26,019 bases of DNA from Haplosporangium gracile (taxonomy: Eukaryota; Mortierellomycota; Mortierellomycetes; Mortierellales; Mortierellaceae). The stretch spans positions 1-26,019 of the forward strand of contig JAAAUF010000020.1 in assembly GCA_015499985.1 (NCBI GenBank), in the 5' to 3' direction. Position 1 is the stretch's first letter; each line of letters opens with the position of its first letter. Of this stretch, positions 1 through 10,940 are shown in pieces. Below the pieces are notes generated by a model that saw nothing but the letters and a program-made list of their open reading frames with translations, was not told the DNA's origin and ran no database searches. Both the position numbers and the translations under genes were made by a program.

Positions 1-97
1 GAAATGCGCTGTAGCCATCTGGGGAGATTGTAATTTACAAGTGGTCGTTGAAAATGCTAAACAAGAGACGATCTTCGCCCAAAAATGAATTAAATAG

Positions 98-1826
98 TGC
101 TGGCATACGCGATGATCGGGTTGTGGCTGGTGTTTGTCTGCCAAGCCATCGGCGAGATCTCTACCCTCCTTCCCTTGCCCGGTGCATTCAACGCCTGGGG
201 TGCCCGTGTTTTTGACGAGGCCTTCTCTTTTCAAATGACGTAAGTTTACCCATCCACCATTGTCCAAATCACATCCAGATATTTTGCAGTCCTTCGATGC
301 CCACTTTCTGCGCGTATCTCGCGTCCAAACCATTACCATCTTGTCACTAAAAATCCGCTTTACTTTTTTTTTTTTGTGCTTCTTTTATCACGTCGAAAAA
401 GTTGGATGTATGCTATCAACTGGTTACTCACCATCCCAGCCGAGCTCTCCGCATCCGCAATCATCGTCGAATACTGGTTGCCTGAAGATTCGTCTTTCCC
501 AGCATGGGTTGTACCGTTGATTATTATCATTGTCATTGTGATCATTAACTTGGTCGGTGTGCGCGCCTACGGAGAACTCGAGTACTGGTTCTCAATCCTC
601 AAGGTCCTGACCATCATCATTTTCATCATCTGCGCCATCCTCGTCGACGCCGGGTTGGTGGGCCAAAAAGTCAAGTATGGTATGGACGCCTGGCACGTTG
701 CGGGTGCGCCCTTCAAGGGCGGCTTTTTGGGCTTTGTCAAGACCCTGGTCTCGGTGGGTTATGCCTATGGAGGTTCTGAAATGACGGGTGTCACGGCGGC
801 CGAGTCACGAAACCCTCACAAGCATGTCCCCCGTGCCGTTAACACGGTCCTTCTGAGAATTGCATTCTTTTATATCATCTCCATCTTCTTGCTGGGCTCG
901 ATTATCCGTAACGATGATCCGAAATTGGAAAATGCCGAAGGCACAGCGGCCGCAGCGCCGTTTACGATCGTTTTCCTTATGGCCGGCATGACCGCAGCCG
1001 CCAACTACATGAACGCCGTCGTCTTCACCTCCGTCTTCTCCGCCATCAACTCTGACTTTTACGTCTCCACCCGCATGCTCCTCTCTCTTGCGCGTAACGG
1101 TTGGGCACATAAACAAATCGGCTACACAAACTCGCGTGGTGTCCCCGTAGTCGCCTTGGCAATCGTCACCGCTTGCTCCTGTCTCTCACTCATCACCATC
1201 TTTGTCGGCTCCGGCGTTGTCTTCTCCTGGTTCGTCTCCATCATCGGTTCTATCATCTTCCAATCCTGGATCCTCATCCTCTTCCTTCACTTCCGCTTCC
1301 GCACCTGTTGGAAGGCACAAGGCCGTTCCGTTAGCGACCTCCCTTACCGTTCTTGGGGATACCCTTACGGAAACATCCTGGCCACCATCATCGGTGTCTG
1401 CTGTATCGTCGCAACCTGCTACCTCTCCGTCATCAACCCTCCCAAGAACCCCGGCCCGGCCGCATCGGAGCAAGATATCAGCGACTACCACAAGGAACGT
1501 GATAGTTATGCACAGAACCTATTGGGTGCTTGGTTCCCATGGGTCTGCTCGGCGCTCTTGTACTTTGGATACAAGTTTGTGCGCAAAACCAAGATTGTCA
1601 AGGCTGAGGAGGCTGACCTGGATACGGGACGGTTTATCCTTACCGAGAGCGACAAGGAGGACCTCAACAAGAAGGGTCCCCTTTGGAAGGTAAGAAAATC
1701 AAAAGTCCCTTTTTTAAACAATCGTTGCGCTTGTAAACATAACGAATCACAGCTTCTAACGCATCAACGTCTTTCGTTTCTGATTTTACTCCGCACAAAC
1801 AGCGCATCATCTCCTTCCTCATCTAA
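98..1826 (+). CDS. Amino-acid permease (APC/AAP superfamily), 5' partial
   Basis: Plasma-membrane or vacuolar amino-acid transporter of the fungal AA_permease family. I read three exons: 98-239, 402-1689 and 1803-1826. The first visible exon encodes LAYAMIGLWLVFVCQAIGE, the third transmembrane segment typical of this family. It splices from AC to T to make QMTWMYAINW, which joins the classic NWLLTIPAELSASA segment. About nine more hydrophobic helices follow, with the family-like stretches LVGVRAYGELEYW, FSAINSDFYVSTRML and LARNGWAHK. The last intron (1690-1802) joins ...GPLWK to RIISFLI and a stop at 1824-1826, a short cytosolic tail usual for the family. About 483 residues are visible; the N-terminal tail and first two helices lie upstream of the window. 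Bases 1-97 read as intron, with a TGCTAAAC branch-point-like site near 54-61 and TAG at 95-97. Substrate specificity cannot be read from sequence. If the last intron is retained, the frame stays open to a TGA at about 1914. Confidence 0.9.
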
Positions 1827-2244
1827 AGATTTTTTTTATCCGCAAAATACAATATATTCAGAACCATTCCATTACCAATGTTCGCTTTTTTGCCAACCGC
1901 AGATGAAGCCATGAAAACGGCCTTTACCAACTAGATATACGACCAAACGCCAACTTCATTTCTGCGAAAAATGTGTACATTTTATGAGCGAAGCTTGATA
2001 GTGTAGATAACGAAGAGATATATAAAGGGAACGCAGTGGGAGTCATTGCGCCATTGTTTTTTTGTTGTTGCATATATTCAGAGAGATCCCTTCCGCGTGA
2101 AGCAAAGAAGGGGGGTTGGAAAGAGTCATGAGGGATAGATGAAGTCGAATCCTGAGAGAGTCATGGTAGTGTACAGAAGTTGAGAGGTAAGGATGGGAGG
2201 GGAAAGAGTCGATCCTGACTAAAAGGTCGCAAAGGGACGACAAT
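1827..2244. other. Convergent intergenic region (3' UTRs)
   Basis: About 420 bases separate the ends of two convergent genes, the permease (+) and the aspartic protease (-). The region is AT-rich near the permease stop and purine-rich closer to the protease stop. I see no credible open frame, RNA gene or AATAAA signal on either strand. It should hold both 3' untranslated ends. Confidence 0.6.
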
Positions 2245-4153
2245 TTACTTGGCGGGAGCAAAGCCGACACGGTTCTTGCCGAGATCGTAGACAGAGTAGT
2301 ACTTGCGCAAGAAGACGTCGCCGACAATCCAGAGGTCGGCCAGGGACTCGGGGAAGTCCATGCCCATGAATCCTGAGATGCAAGAGCCGCCAGCGTTGAG
2401 GACATAGTCAGATCCATTCAACTTGTACTCCTTCTTGCCAAAGTAGAACGAAAACTCAGGCAGCGAGGGGACCTTGTCACACTCAATGGTGTACTGTCCA
2501 GCATAGTTCTTCTTGGCGCCAATCTGGTTGTTAATCATCTCGGCAAGGGCGGTTTCCAAGACAATCAAAGACGAGCCAGTATCGATGACGGCGCCTCCCT
2601 CGAGCTCGACTTCCTCATCGCCCAACTTGATCTTGTTGAGGTCAATCTCCCAGTAGCCCTTGCGACGGACGTTGTACCAGTCGAGGTCACCCTCAAAGTG
2701 GTTCGAGTCAACTCCTCCAAGAGTCATCTGGCCACCGGTGGCGCCATCAGCGTAAGCCAAGTAGAAACCAAAGACGGCCTCATCGACCAAGCCCTGGTTG
2801 ACAAGGTTATAGAAGGGGGGGACAACACCCAAGACGGAGATGGTGTCGTAGCCGAGACCAAAGATACCATCAAACTTGCCAAAGGCAAAGGCAAGACCGG
2901 GTTCCTTGACAGACTCGCCAAAGTCCTGATGTTTGACGACGATGCCGCCGACCTCGAGGTTGTCGTTGCTGATGATGCCCTCGAGCGATCCAGAGCCGTA
3001 CTGGATGCCAAACTCGGTGCCGTTGGACTTGAACGTCGAGGACTTGTTGGAGTCGAAGCGACGGTGGAGGAAGCAGGCAATAGAGCTGCAGTGGGTCGAG
3101 GGGACCCAGAGGTTGGACGAACCGGTGTCGAAGACGACGGAGAAGGTCTGAGGGGGCGATCCAAGGGAGATTTCACCATAATACTATATTATTGATAGAA
3201 AAACGTGTATTTCAGTTAGTATGCTTTTTTCTATTTCGAATGAATGACCCAACTTTGTCGTCAGTTCCCTTTGTCTCCTATTTCATTATCCCACACTGCA
3301 AGCACCCCACTTCCCGACCACCTGACACAAAATAATAACCATAATCTCGCATAGTCAAATTATTGGTCTATTCTCTATTCCCCCCTCTGCGAAAGGAACA
3401 GGGGCCAGCTCTACAAGAGGGCTTGGCAGAGGAGAAAGAGAGCGTGTAAGGTATGTGAACTCTGTCCAGTCCGCGTCTCTGACTTCCCAGGCCAATGATG
3501 ACGGCAATATAGCAACAACAACAACACCACCACTGAACATGTGCTGCGCACAATGCACCATTGGGGGTCATTATTATTGCTGTCTGTTGTCGTTATTATT
3601 GCGCGTCGTGCACTCCCATAAACAATTGTCGATAACCAATATTAAGGAGGTGGTTGCCACTGGTGCACACTACTGTTCCTGACATGATCATCATAATAAT
3701 CCTTTCCTTGACACTGCACAGAAAAAAAAGGAGACACATACCTGGGCGTTCATGTAGTTGGAGAGAGGAACTCCATACGAAGGCTTGCCCTCGGCATCAA
3801 GACCAAAGATCTGGCTAGCCTGGTCAGCCTTCATCTTGCGGGCGGGGGAGCCAAAGTACTTCTGGGCCATGTACGAGCCAGTCTGGGCGTAGGCATCGAG
3901 TTTCTCGGCGGGGGACAAATCAGCCTTCTTGAGGTTGATGCTAGAATTGTTATTAAGGTAAATTCATTTAGTCCCATGTCTACTCTTTCTTTTCTTTTTT
4001 TTGTTTTCATTTTACGACGTCGCGTGTGCATGAGAACATGAAAAGAAGAGTGACGCCAAGGAAGGGACGCGAGTAGGAGGAGTATTACCGAGTCATGGCG
4101 GCCTGGGAGGCGACGGCCAAGGACAAGAGTCCGACGACAAAGGAGGTCTTCAT
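2245..4153 (-). CDS. PEP4: Vacuolar aspartic protease, saccharopepsin (PEP4) type
   Basis: Pepsin-family (A1) aspartyl endopeptidase, the proteinase A of the fungal vacuole, which activates other vacuolar hydrolases. Exons on the minus strand are 4153-4089, 3940-3742 and 3183-2245, giving 400 residues, close to yeast Pep4 (405). An N-terminal signal peptide (MKTSFVVGLLSLAVASQA) is followed by a basic propeptide ending in SNYMNAQ, directly before the mature start YYGEISLGSPPQTF. The first catalytic motif DTGSSNLWVPS has Asp at about residue 107 and the second, DTGSSL, at about 289. The flap Tyr lies in IQYGSGSLEG. Saccharopepsin-like stretches include CSSIACFLHRRFDS, AFAFGKFDGIFGLGYDTISV and FLRKYYSVYDLGKNRVGFA. 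Potential N-glycosylation sites are NKS, NGT and NGS. Nothing suggests inactivation. The C-terminus stops at APAK with no GPI signal, which favours a soluble vacuolar enzyme over a yapsin. Intron 2 (3184-3741) is long, at 558 bases. Confidence 0.95.
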
Positions 4154-5910
4154 GGGAGTAGTGAGTAATAAGGAGAGTGGAGTTGGTTGCTAAGTGTATG
4201 TGGAGGGTATTGTTGGGATAAGGTGTGAGAGGAGTGAAAAAGGAGAGCAAAGAAAGGAAGAAAGAGAACAAGGTCAGGTCAAGTGCAAAGAGCACTCCCA
4301 AAGTACGCACTATGAGCGTCATCGACTGGCGTACTAGTGCGAGTGACTGCTCGCTCAGTCCACTACTCCACGGGTCGACTTCTTTTTTTGTCAAACGTCT
4401 CTGCTGTGGTCTGCACTTTTCCACGCCTGTACCCTATGCTTCATGCCGTTCACAAGTCGTACTGTCGCTCGCAACACATACCCATTGGATTTTATCAACC
4501 ATCCTCTTCTTCCTTTTCTTTTTCTGGGGCTAAGGAAGACACAAAGGGGCCTGACAATATATCTGCTCGCAAGGAGAGTCAACGCAAAATTGGGAACAAC
4601 GGACATGAACTGAGGCTGCAAAGAGAAGAGGGAGTAACAGAAAACAACATCTCGCGCACAGAGGCAAATGCTGTTGCGACATTCACCCCCTTGAACTCCT
4701 TTATTTATCTTGCGCAGAACGTCAATTACACCACTATGCAGCCCATACGATAACCAACGAGAGGAATGCTCTATTTTACATGTCAGTGTCACCCAGTTCC
4801 TTCTTCTTACCTCTCCTTGTCCTCGCCAGGTTGGCTCTGAAGGGGGCAAGTAGCTACTTTGGGTGTCCGCCATCGCATTTTGTTCAGTTGATCGATGGCA
4901 ATGCGGAGTTTTGACATCTTCCTTTTTTTGTTGTCCATGTCCACGACCACCCATGGGATCAAGAGATGCATGAAAAAAGATAGGCAACCTCGTTATTGTT
5001 GGAGATTGAGATCCTCGAATGAGGGCATTTTATCTCAATATCTAGCCATGACCTTCACCTAGGGCATCAGTGTGCTTTGTAAACCATGCCGCTCCCCTTC
5101 TTAAAAAATGCGTTATTAACAGCAAAATAAAAAGGTGGCATAGACTTTCTTTTTTGCTGCAATCTACGCGGCGGCACAAGAGCAAGAGCAATATTAACGA
5201 CAAAAAAAAACGCCGAATGAGAAGGGTGTACATGTACACGGTCAGCGCACGACGAATGCAGCCCGCAAGCATAATTGGCATGGAGGAAAAAAGAACAAAG
5301 TACGATGCCACACGAGCAAAAGAATGGGCTTATAGTACTGCCTAGGCTGGAGTGATAAGTGTTCATGTCACCAAGTGACGCCAGTCGTCCCCAGAAGAAA
5401 AGAAAATGCCTCACACTGCTTCTATTCGTGATTTATGGTCGTTTCTTTTTTCTCCTCGTTGTTTCCTTAAGCTCAAAGAAGAGAAAAAGAAATCGCGCAG
5501 TTGTTCTTTGTTGCAACCGTCTATGGAATATACTTCCACAGCGTACAATTTCAATGCATCTTTTGTACCTGAATGAACAAAAAAGAAAAAGTACGTCTGT
5601 AGAAAAAGGCAGGTCCAGGGGATGGATCACCAACCAACCATTGCTTTTCTTCAATGATATGAGGCCTTTTTTTTTTTGCAACTATTGACAACCCCTCTCT
5701 CCCATAAATACTCTCCACTCTCCCCTCGAGTGTCGTCAGGCAAAGCAAGCAATCCCCCCACCTTCTCCTTCGCTCCTACTTGACCTTCAAGCTTCACTCC
5801 ACTCTTTCTCCCTTTCGCTTTCGCTTCAACCTTTTATACCCTTTTTTCAAGCAAACAATCTACATCTCTTGCACCCCACTTGCCCCTCTCCTCCCTCTAA
5901 TCCTTCTATC
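4154..5910. other. Divergent intergenic region between protease and ATPase
   Basis: About 1.76 kb carries the promoters and leaders of two divergent genes. Frames of 138 (+) and 198 (-) codons overlap around 4337-4987. They lack recognisable domains, are antisense to each other and have no fungal-like composition, so I treat them as chance. The stretch 5400-5680 is rich in A and T runs. From about 5700 to the ATPase start the plus strand is strongly pyrimidine-rich. I found no tRNA or repeat family here. Confidence 0.5.
5701..5910 (+). promoter_or_regulatory. TATA-like element and pyrimidine-rich leader of the ATPase gene
   Basis: CCATAAATACTC at about 5702-5713 is a TATA-like site about 205 bases before the ATG. 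It is followed by a nearly continuous CT-rich tract up to 5910 (runs of CTCTCC, CCTTCTCC, CTTTCGCTTTCG). Pyrimidine tracts next to transcription starts are common in highly expressed fungal genes. Assignment as core promoter plus 5' UTR is inferred from position. Confidence 0.4.
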
Positions 5911-8900
5911 ATGACCCGTGATAAAGAGAAAAGAAAGTCTCTTGCCCTGGTTCGCACCCAGACCATGGAGCGAGCCAAGGGTAATGCAGCCCCTATTGAA
6001 TTCCGCACCCTCTCCATCCACGTCACCGAAACCCACCGCTCTGGCAAGAACGGCGGTATGCCAGCCTACGGAAAGGAAAGGGAGCCCAATGCCTCAAGGT
6101 TCTGGTGGGGCAAACGCAAAGAGGACGAGTTGGTGACCGAGACCGACTTTTTCTCTGCCGTTGACTTTCACAAGCTGACCGAGTCTGAGATCAATTTGCG
6201 CTTCAATTCCGACCCCACAAGTGGCTTGACTCAACCTGAGGCTGTTCGACGACTCAAGGCCAATGGCCTCAATACCCTGGACTCGCCTAAACCAAACTAC
6301 TTCAAAATGATCCTCGGCTACACCTTTGGTGGCTTCTGCTCCATCCTCTGGGCCGGTGTTATCACCTTCCTCATCTGCTGGCAGCCTCCTCTCTCACCTA
6401 CGCCCAATGTCACCAACCTTGCTCTTGCCATCCTTGTTGTAAGTATTTTGATTACGTTTGGTTTTTTATAGGCCTCATCCATCCTTTATGCACCTACTCC
6501 AACATTGAATTACTTCTCCTCTTCAATTAATACAACAATAGCTATTTGTTATTATCCTTCAAGCCAGTTTTTCCGCCTTTCAAGACTTTTCGACCGCCAA
6601 GGTCATGTCGTCGATCCTTGACATGATCCCTGCCGACTGCCATGTCATCCGCGACAGTCAGCTGGTCAAGATTCCCGCCTCTAGTCTTGTCGTCGGTGAT
6701 CGCGTCCACTTGTCGCTTGGTAACAAGGTCCCAGCCGACCTCCGTCTTCTTCAGGCATCCAGCGATACTCGCTTTGACCGTGCTGTTCTCACCGGCGAGA
6801 GTGAAGCCATTGAGGCCAGCACAACCGCGACTGACGACAACTTTTTGGAGTCCAAGAACATTGCCTTTATGGGTACGCACATTGTTCAGGGATCCTGTGT
6901 GGGTGTTGTGATCCTGAAGGGCAATGATACTTTGATGGGCCGCATCAACAAGCTGACAACTGGCCGCAAGCCCAAGAAAACGATCATCCAGAGGGAGATC
7001 ACGCGTTTCATCCAGATCATCATTACCTTGACGGTCTCACTGATCCTGATCATCACCATTGCCTGGCTGACTTGGCTGCATCGCGTCTACCCCGACTTTA
7101 TGAACCTCGCCACCTTGCTCGTCACCCTCATGGGATGTGTTATCGCTTTCATTCCCGAAGGTAAATTATACCAAATTACATGCACAAGCAGTGCTATGTG
7201 CTGAAAATCGATCTTGCATGCACATCACCCAACCTCGTTTTTGTTATTCCAACTCATTTGCGTTTGCGATTTATTCATTTTGTGTCATAAAATAGGTGTG
7301 CCTGTCTGCATCTCGCTGACTTTGCTCATGATTGCCCGCAGAATGCGCGAGAACGACATCTTGCCAAAGGCACTCAGCACGGTCGAGACCCTGGGTTGTG
7401 TCAACGTCATCTGCTCCGACAAGACTGGAACCCTCACCGAGAACAAGATGCACATCAGCAACGTTGCCTTCCTTGACTACGAATCCACTCCATCCGAAGT
7501 CGCCGCTAACATTGCCAAGGGACTCCAGAACATCAACCAATTGCCCCAGCCCGGTGATGATTACTTCTCTCTGTCTCTCCGTCAGCTTCAGCTTGCTACC
7601 TTACTCTGCAACAATGCCAAGTTTGATCCTGAGACCATGAAGTTGCCACTTGCCGAGCGCAAGGTCCTCGGTGATGCTACCGATAGCGCTCTCTTACGTT
7701 TCGCTCATCAAGTCTCTGATACCAGTGCCCTTGCTACCAGCTTTGAGCGTACCTTTGAGATCCCCTTCAACTCTCGCAACAAGTGGATGATGACAGCCCA
7801 TCAGGGCTCGCGCACCAACCCTCAAGTGATCAAGACCCTCTTTGGTTCCAACATCATGGATGCCAACAACACTGCCGCCAATGAGAAGGACGACATGCTT
7901 GTCTTTGTCAAGGGCGCTCCTGATGTCCTCTTGCCCTACTGCAGCTCCTTCTGGTCAGCCACTACCAAGAATGGACCCCAGCCACTCACTCTCGAATGGG
8001 CTGCCGAACTCACTCGCATTCAGCAGACGTGGTCTCGTGGCGGCAAGCGTGTCTTGATGCTCTGCAAGGGTCGCTACAGTCCTTACTTGGCTCAGCACCA
8101 CCTCTCCATGACTGGCTCATCTACCTCTAACGCTATTCAAGAGGAGTTGACTCGCCAGGGTCTCCAGGAGCTCTGTATTCTCGGTCTCGTTGGTATCATG
8201 GATCCTCCTCGCGCAGAGATCAAGGACACTATCCGTGCCTGTCGTAGTGCTGGTGCTCGCTTCTTCATGGTCACCGGTGACTTTGGCTTGACAGCTACTG
8301 CTATTGCAAAGCAAATCGGGTTGTTTTCGACTGAGCGGGAGCCCCACACATACGAGAACATCATGGACCCTACTCTGAGCGCATCGAGCCACGAATTCGA
8401 AAAGGCACACTCTGACGATGCCAGCAGCCTCCAACAAGTCGAAGTCGGTCGCCCTCGCTTCCGTGATGGTACTTCTCTTGTTCTCACTGGATCAGACCTT
8501 GCCAAGATGAGTCCTGGCGAGTGGGATATTGTTTGTACCTATGAGGAGATTGTCTTTGCACGCACGTCGCCTGAGCAAAAACTTAGGATTGTCACCGAGT
8601 TCCAGCACCGCGATGGAGTGGTTGCAGTCACTGGTGATGGTGTCAACGATGCACCTGCTCTTAAGGCTGCCGACGTTGGTGTTGCTGTTGTTTCTGGTTC
8701 CGATGTGGCGATTGAGGCTGCCGACTTGATCTTGCTTGAGGGATTTGACGCCATCCCCGAGGCCATCCGTCTTGGTCGTCTTGCCTTCCAAAACTTGCAA
8801 AAGGTCATTGGCTACCTGCTTCCTGCTGGTTCCTGGTCTGAAGTCTGGCCCGTCTTGATCAATGTCTTCCTCGGTGCTCCCTTGTCTCTCTCGTCCTTCC

Positions 8901-9652
8901 TGATGGTTATTGTCTGCTGCTTTACCGATGGTAAGCTGTTTGTATCATTTTCTTTTGTAGACTTGCTTTCATTCTTGTTCATTAGTTAACCTGTCGTTAT
9001 ATCTTTCCATCTATCTTCATTCTTAGCCTTTCCTTGCACTGCCTTGGTCATGGAGCAAGAAGAATTCGACCTCCTGTCTCTCCAACCTCGCAATTCCAAG
9101 AAACAACATTTGATCACCCTCAAGATCTACGCCCAGTCCTACTTCTTTATTGGCAGCACAATGACCTTCTTCTGCAACATGTTCTTCTTCCTCTACCTCA
9201 AAGAGTACACTGGGGTCGGCTTCTCAGATCTAGTCTTCACCTTTGGAAACTTGCCCGAGAGGAAACTCGCCGCCCGTGGAATCACACTGGCAGAATTCAA
9301 CGGATACTATGTCAACACTGCCCAGTGTGTCTGCTTTGTCACGCTCGTTATTCTACAGTGGGGAAACATCCTCTCGGTCCGTAACCGCCGCATGTCGATC
9401 CTCCAGGCTGACCCCTTCCGTAAGCAGCGTCGTAATCTTTGGCTCTTCTTGGGTATCCTTGCCTCGTTCCTGGTTGCTGTCCTTGTCACAGAGACACCCG
9501 GTATTCAGGAGATCATGTTGACCAACTCTGTCCCAATCAAATATTGGTTGTTGCCTCTGCCTTGCGCCTTGTTTATTATTATCGCGGATGATGTGCGGAA
9601 GCTCATGGTTAGGGTCTTCCCCAGAAGTATCCTTGCTAGAATAGCCTGGTGA
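5911..9652 (+). CDS. Type II (IIC-like) P-type cation ATPase related to Na,K-ATPase alpha
   Basis: Membrane ATPase that moves cations by a phospho-aspartate cycle. Exons 5911-6438, 6542-7160, 7296-8930 and 9027-9652 give 1135 residues; the ATG at 5911 is the first in the open frame. Visible in order: basic N-tail; M1/M2 (about 150-200); actuator motif TGES (about 260-263); M4 motif IPEGVP (about 380); phosphorylation motif SDKTGTLTEN with Asp at about 424; nucleotide-domain KGAPD; DPPR hinge; MVTGDFGLTA; TGDGVNDAPALKAADVGVAV (about 830-850); six C-terminal helices. The C-terminal third aligns with animal Na,K-ATPase alpha through LQPRNSKK after M6, LQWGNILSVRNRR at M8 and DDVRKLMVR near the end. 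Several Na/K ligands are altered (see findings), so transported ion and direction are uncertain. The terminal KETYY of the animal pump is absent. It could instead be one of the fungal alkali-cation uptake (ACU) ATPases; I cannot separate these by eye. Confidence 0.92.
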
Positions 9653-10471
9653 TCGAGTTGTTAGTTTTTTACTCCGCCACGTTTCGTCATTGCCCCAACC
9701 CCCTTTTTTTTGTTCTTCCTCTTCTTCCCACTCATAGTCATTGCCCCCCATGTCCATTCATGAAACCATATTCCTAATGAACAAAGATCTGATAATGTTT
9801 TTTTTCCCTTTTTGGATCACTGCAACTGCGCTGTGCCGGTTCCTATGCTTCTTTTTGACTTTATTACTATTTTTTTCAATCCGCACTTGCTTACGATCGA
9901 TCTGTGGCTACTAACTGTACATCCCTCATGCATTATTCCATCTCTGCCTTCCAGAAATCGATAGCCGAAACGAAGAACAATTAGAAAAGACGGTAAACCT
10001 AGATCAGAACCCTCAGCGCATTTCGCCCAATGCTCACTCCATCATGCAGTCATCAGGTGTAACGCGGTTCGCGTTTGTTGTAGTACTTATTTTTGTCACT
10101 TTGGTATGACGGATAATTTTTGCCGGTGGTGAAGAAAATGACCAAAAAAAGCGAAATAGGATTTCAAACCAAGAATGGGAGGCCCGGACACTGATTTGGC
10201 CGAAGCAGGCTGTGTGAAGGAGATTGTATGTGTATGTGGGATAATAAGGAGAGGAAGGCCCAGGCAAGGCGGAAGTTAAACCTGCCCAAGAGTCAAGGTC
10301 CATGCACCAGCACACCCCATCCTGTGCAAAGAGACAAGGATGTCAGAGTCGATTGGTGAAAATTACATATTTGGTGAGCAGTTGTATTTCAATTGGGGGG
10401 TATTAATGAAGTGTTTGGTAGGAATGCACCCTTTTGCTATGGTGGGACGAAGTAGACAAAAAAATAGTAGC

Positions 10472-10487
10472 TTCGATCATGATCGAA
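10472..10487. promoter_or_regulatory. Perfect 16-bp palindrome upstream of the P450 gene
   Basis: TTCGATCATGATCGAA is identical to its own reverse complement. It lies about 450 bases before the P450 start codon and about 95 bases before a TATA-like sequence. Such a symmetric site could bind a dimeric regulator. About 0.4 palindromes of this size are expected by chance in a window this long (26,000/65,536), so the case rests on position. Confidence 0.3.
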
Positions 10488-10578
10488 ACGTGCTTGCTTT
10501 TTGCTTTGCTTGTTCACTCCTATTGTCACAGTGGTGGGCTCTATTTGTTACCGTACCATTCCACTCCACAAAAAAATG

Positions 10579-10588
10579 CATAAAAAGG
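10579..10588 (+). promoter_or_regulatory. TATA-like element of the P450 gene
   Basis: CATAAAAAGG lies about 355 bases before the ATG. It is followed by a T/C-rich stretch (10600-10680) that resembles a fungal transcription-start region. The call rests on sequence resemblance only. Confidence 0.3.
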
Positions 10589-10859
10589 GCTTGTTCACTC
10601 CTACATTTTTCTTTCTTCTTTCCCTCTCTATTCTTCATCCTCTTCTCTTTTCTTCTCTCCTACTTACAATTGACCAATAACAACAGCAGCAGTATTTGCC
10701 CTCCCTCTCTCACTCTCGATCACAAAAACAACGACCTATCCACATCACCCTCGATTACAACCAGTCATTTAGACACCTCTTTAGTTACGCTTTATCCTTG
10801 TTTTTTATTCACTTCCTTTTTCTTTCTCGGCTCGCTTGACAATTGAATTTTTTTCTCTT

Positions 10860-10940
10860 CCAGTAGCAGCAAATCAACAACAACAAGAACAACAACAGTA
10901 ACAAAACAACAACAATAACAAAACAACAACAACGAAAACA
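10860..10940 (+). promoter_or_regulatory. CAA/AAC-rich 5' leader of the P450 mRNA
   Basis: The 80 bases before the ATG are almost free of T and consist of degenerate CAA/AAC units, with AACAACAACAA blocks interrupted by AAAAC and GTAAC. Leaders of this composition cannot fold and are known to favour ribosome scanning. Here the run ends directly at CGAAAACA-ATG, a good start context. Confidence 0.5.

Larger units (their letters stand above)
9653..10940. other. Intergenic region: ATPase 3' end and P450 promoter
   Basis: About 1.29 kb without a gene. The first part is T-rich, as expected of a 3' UTR. A purine-rich stretch lies at 10190-10290. A minus-strand frame at 10034-10315 shows no domain and I regard it as chance. 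The second half holds a perfect 16-base palindrome (10472-10487), a TATA-like site (about 10579-10588) and a long pyrimidine-rich then CAA-rich leader leading into the P450. Confidence 0.5.

Noticed and set aside
4391..4987. 198-codon minus-strand frame in the divergent intergenic region
   Set aside because: It overlaps another open frame on the other strand, has no recognisable domain or start context, and reads like random sequence.
10034..10315. 93-codon minus-strand frame upstream of the P450
   Set aside because: Cys/Trp/Phe-rich without a pattern, no conserved motif, no splice partners seen.
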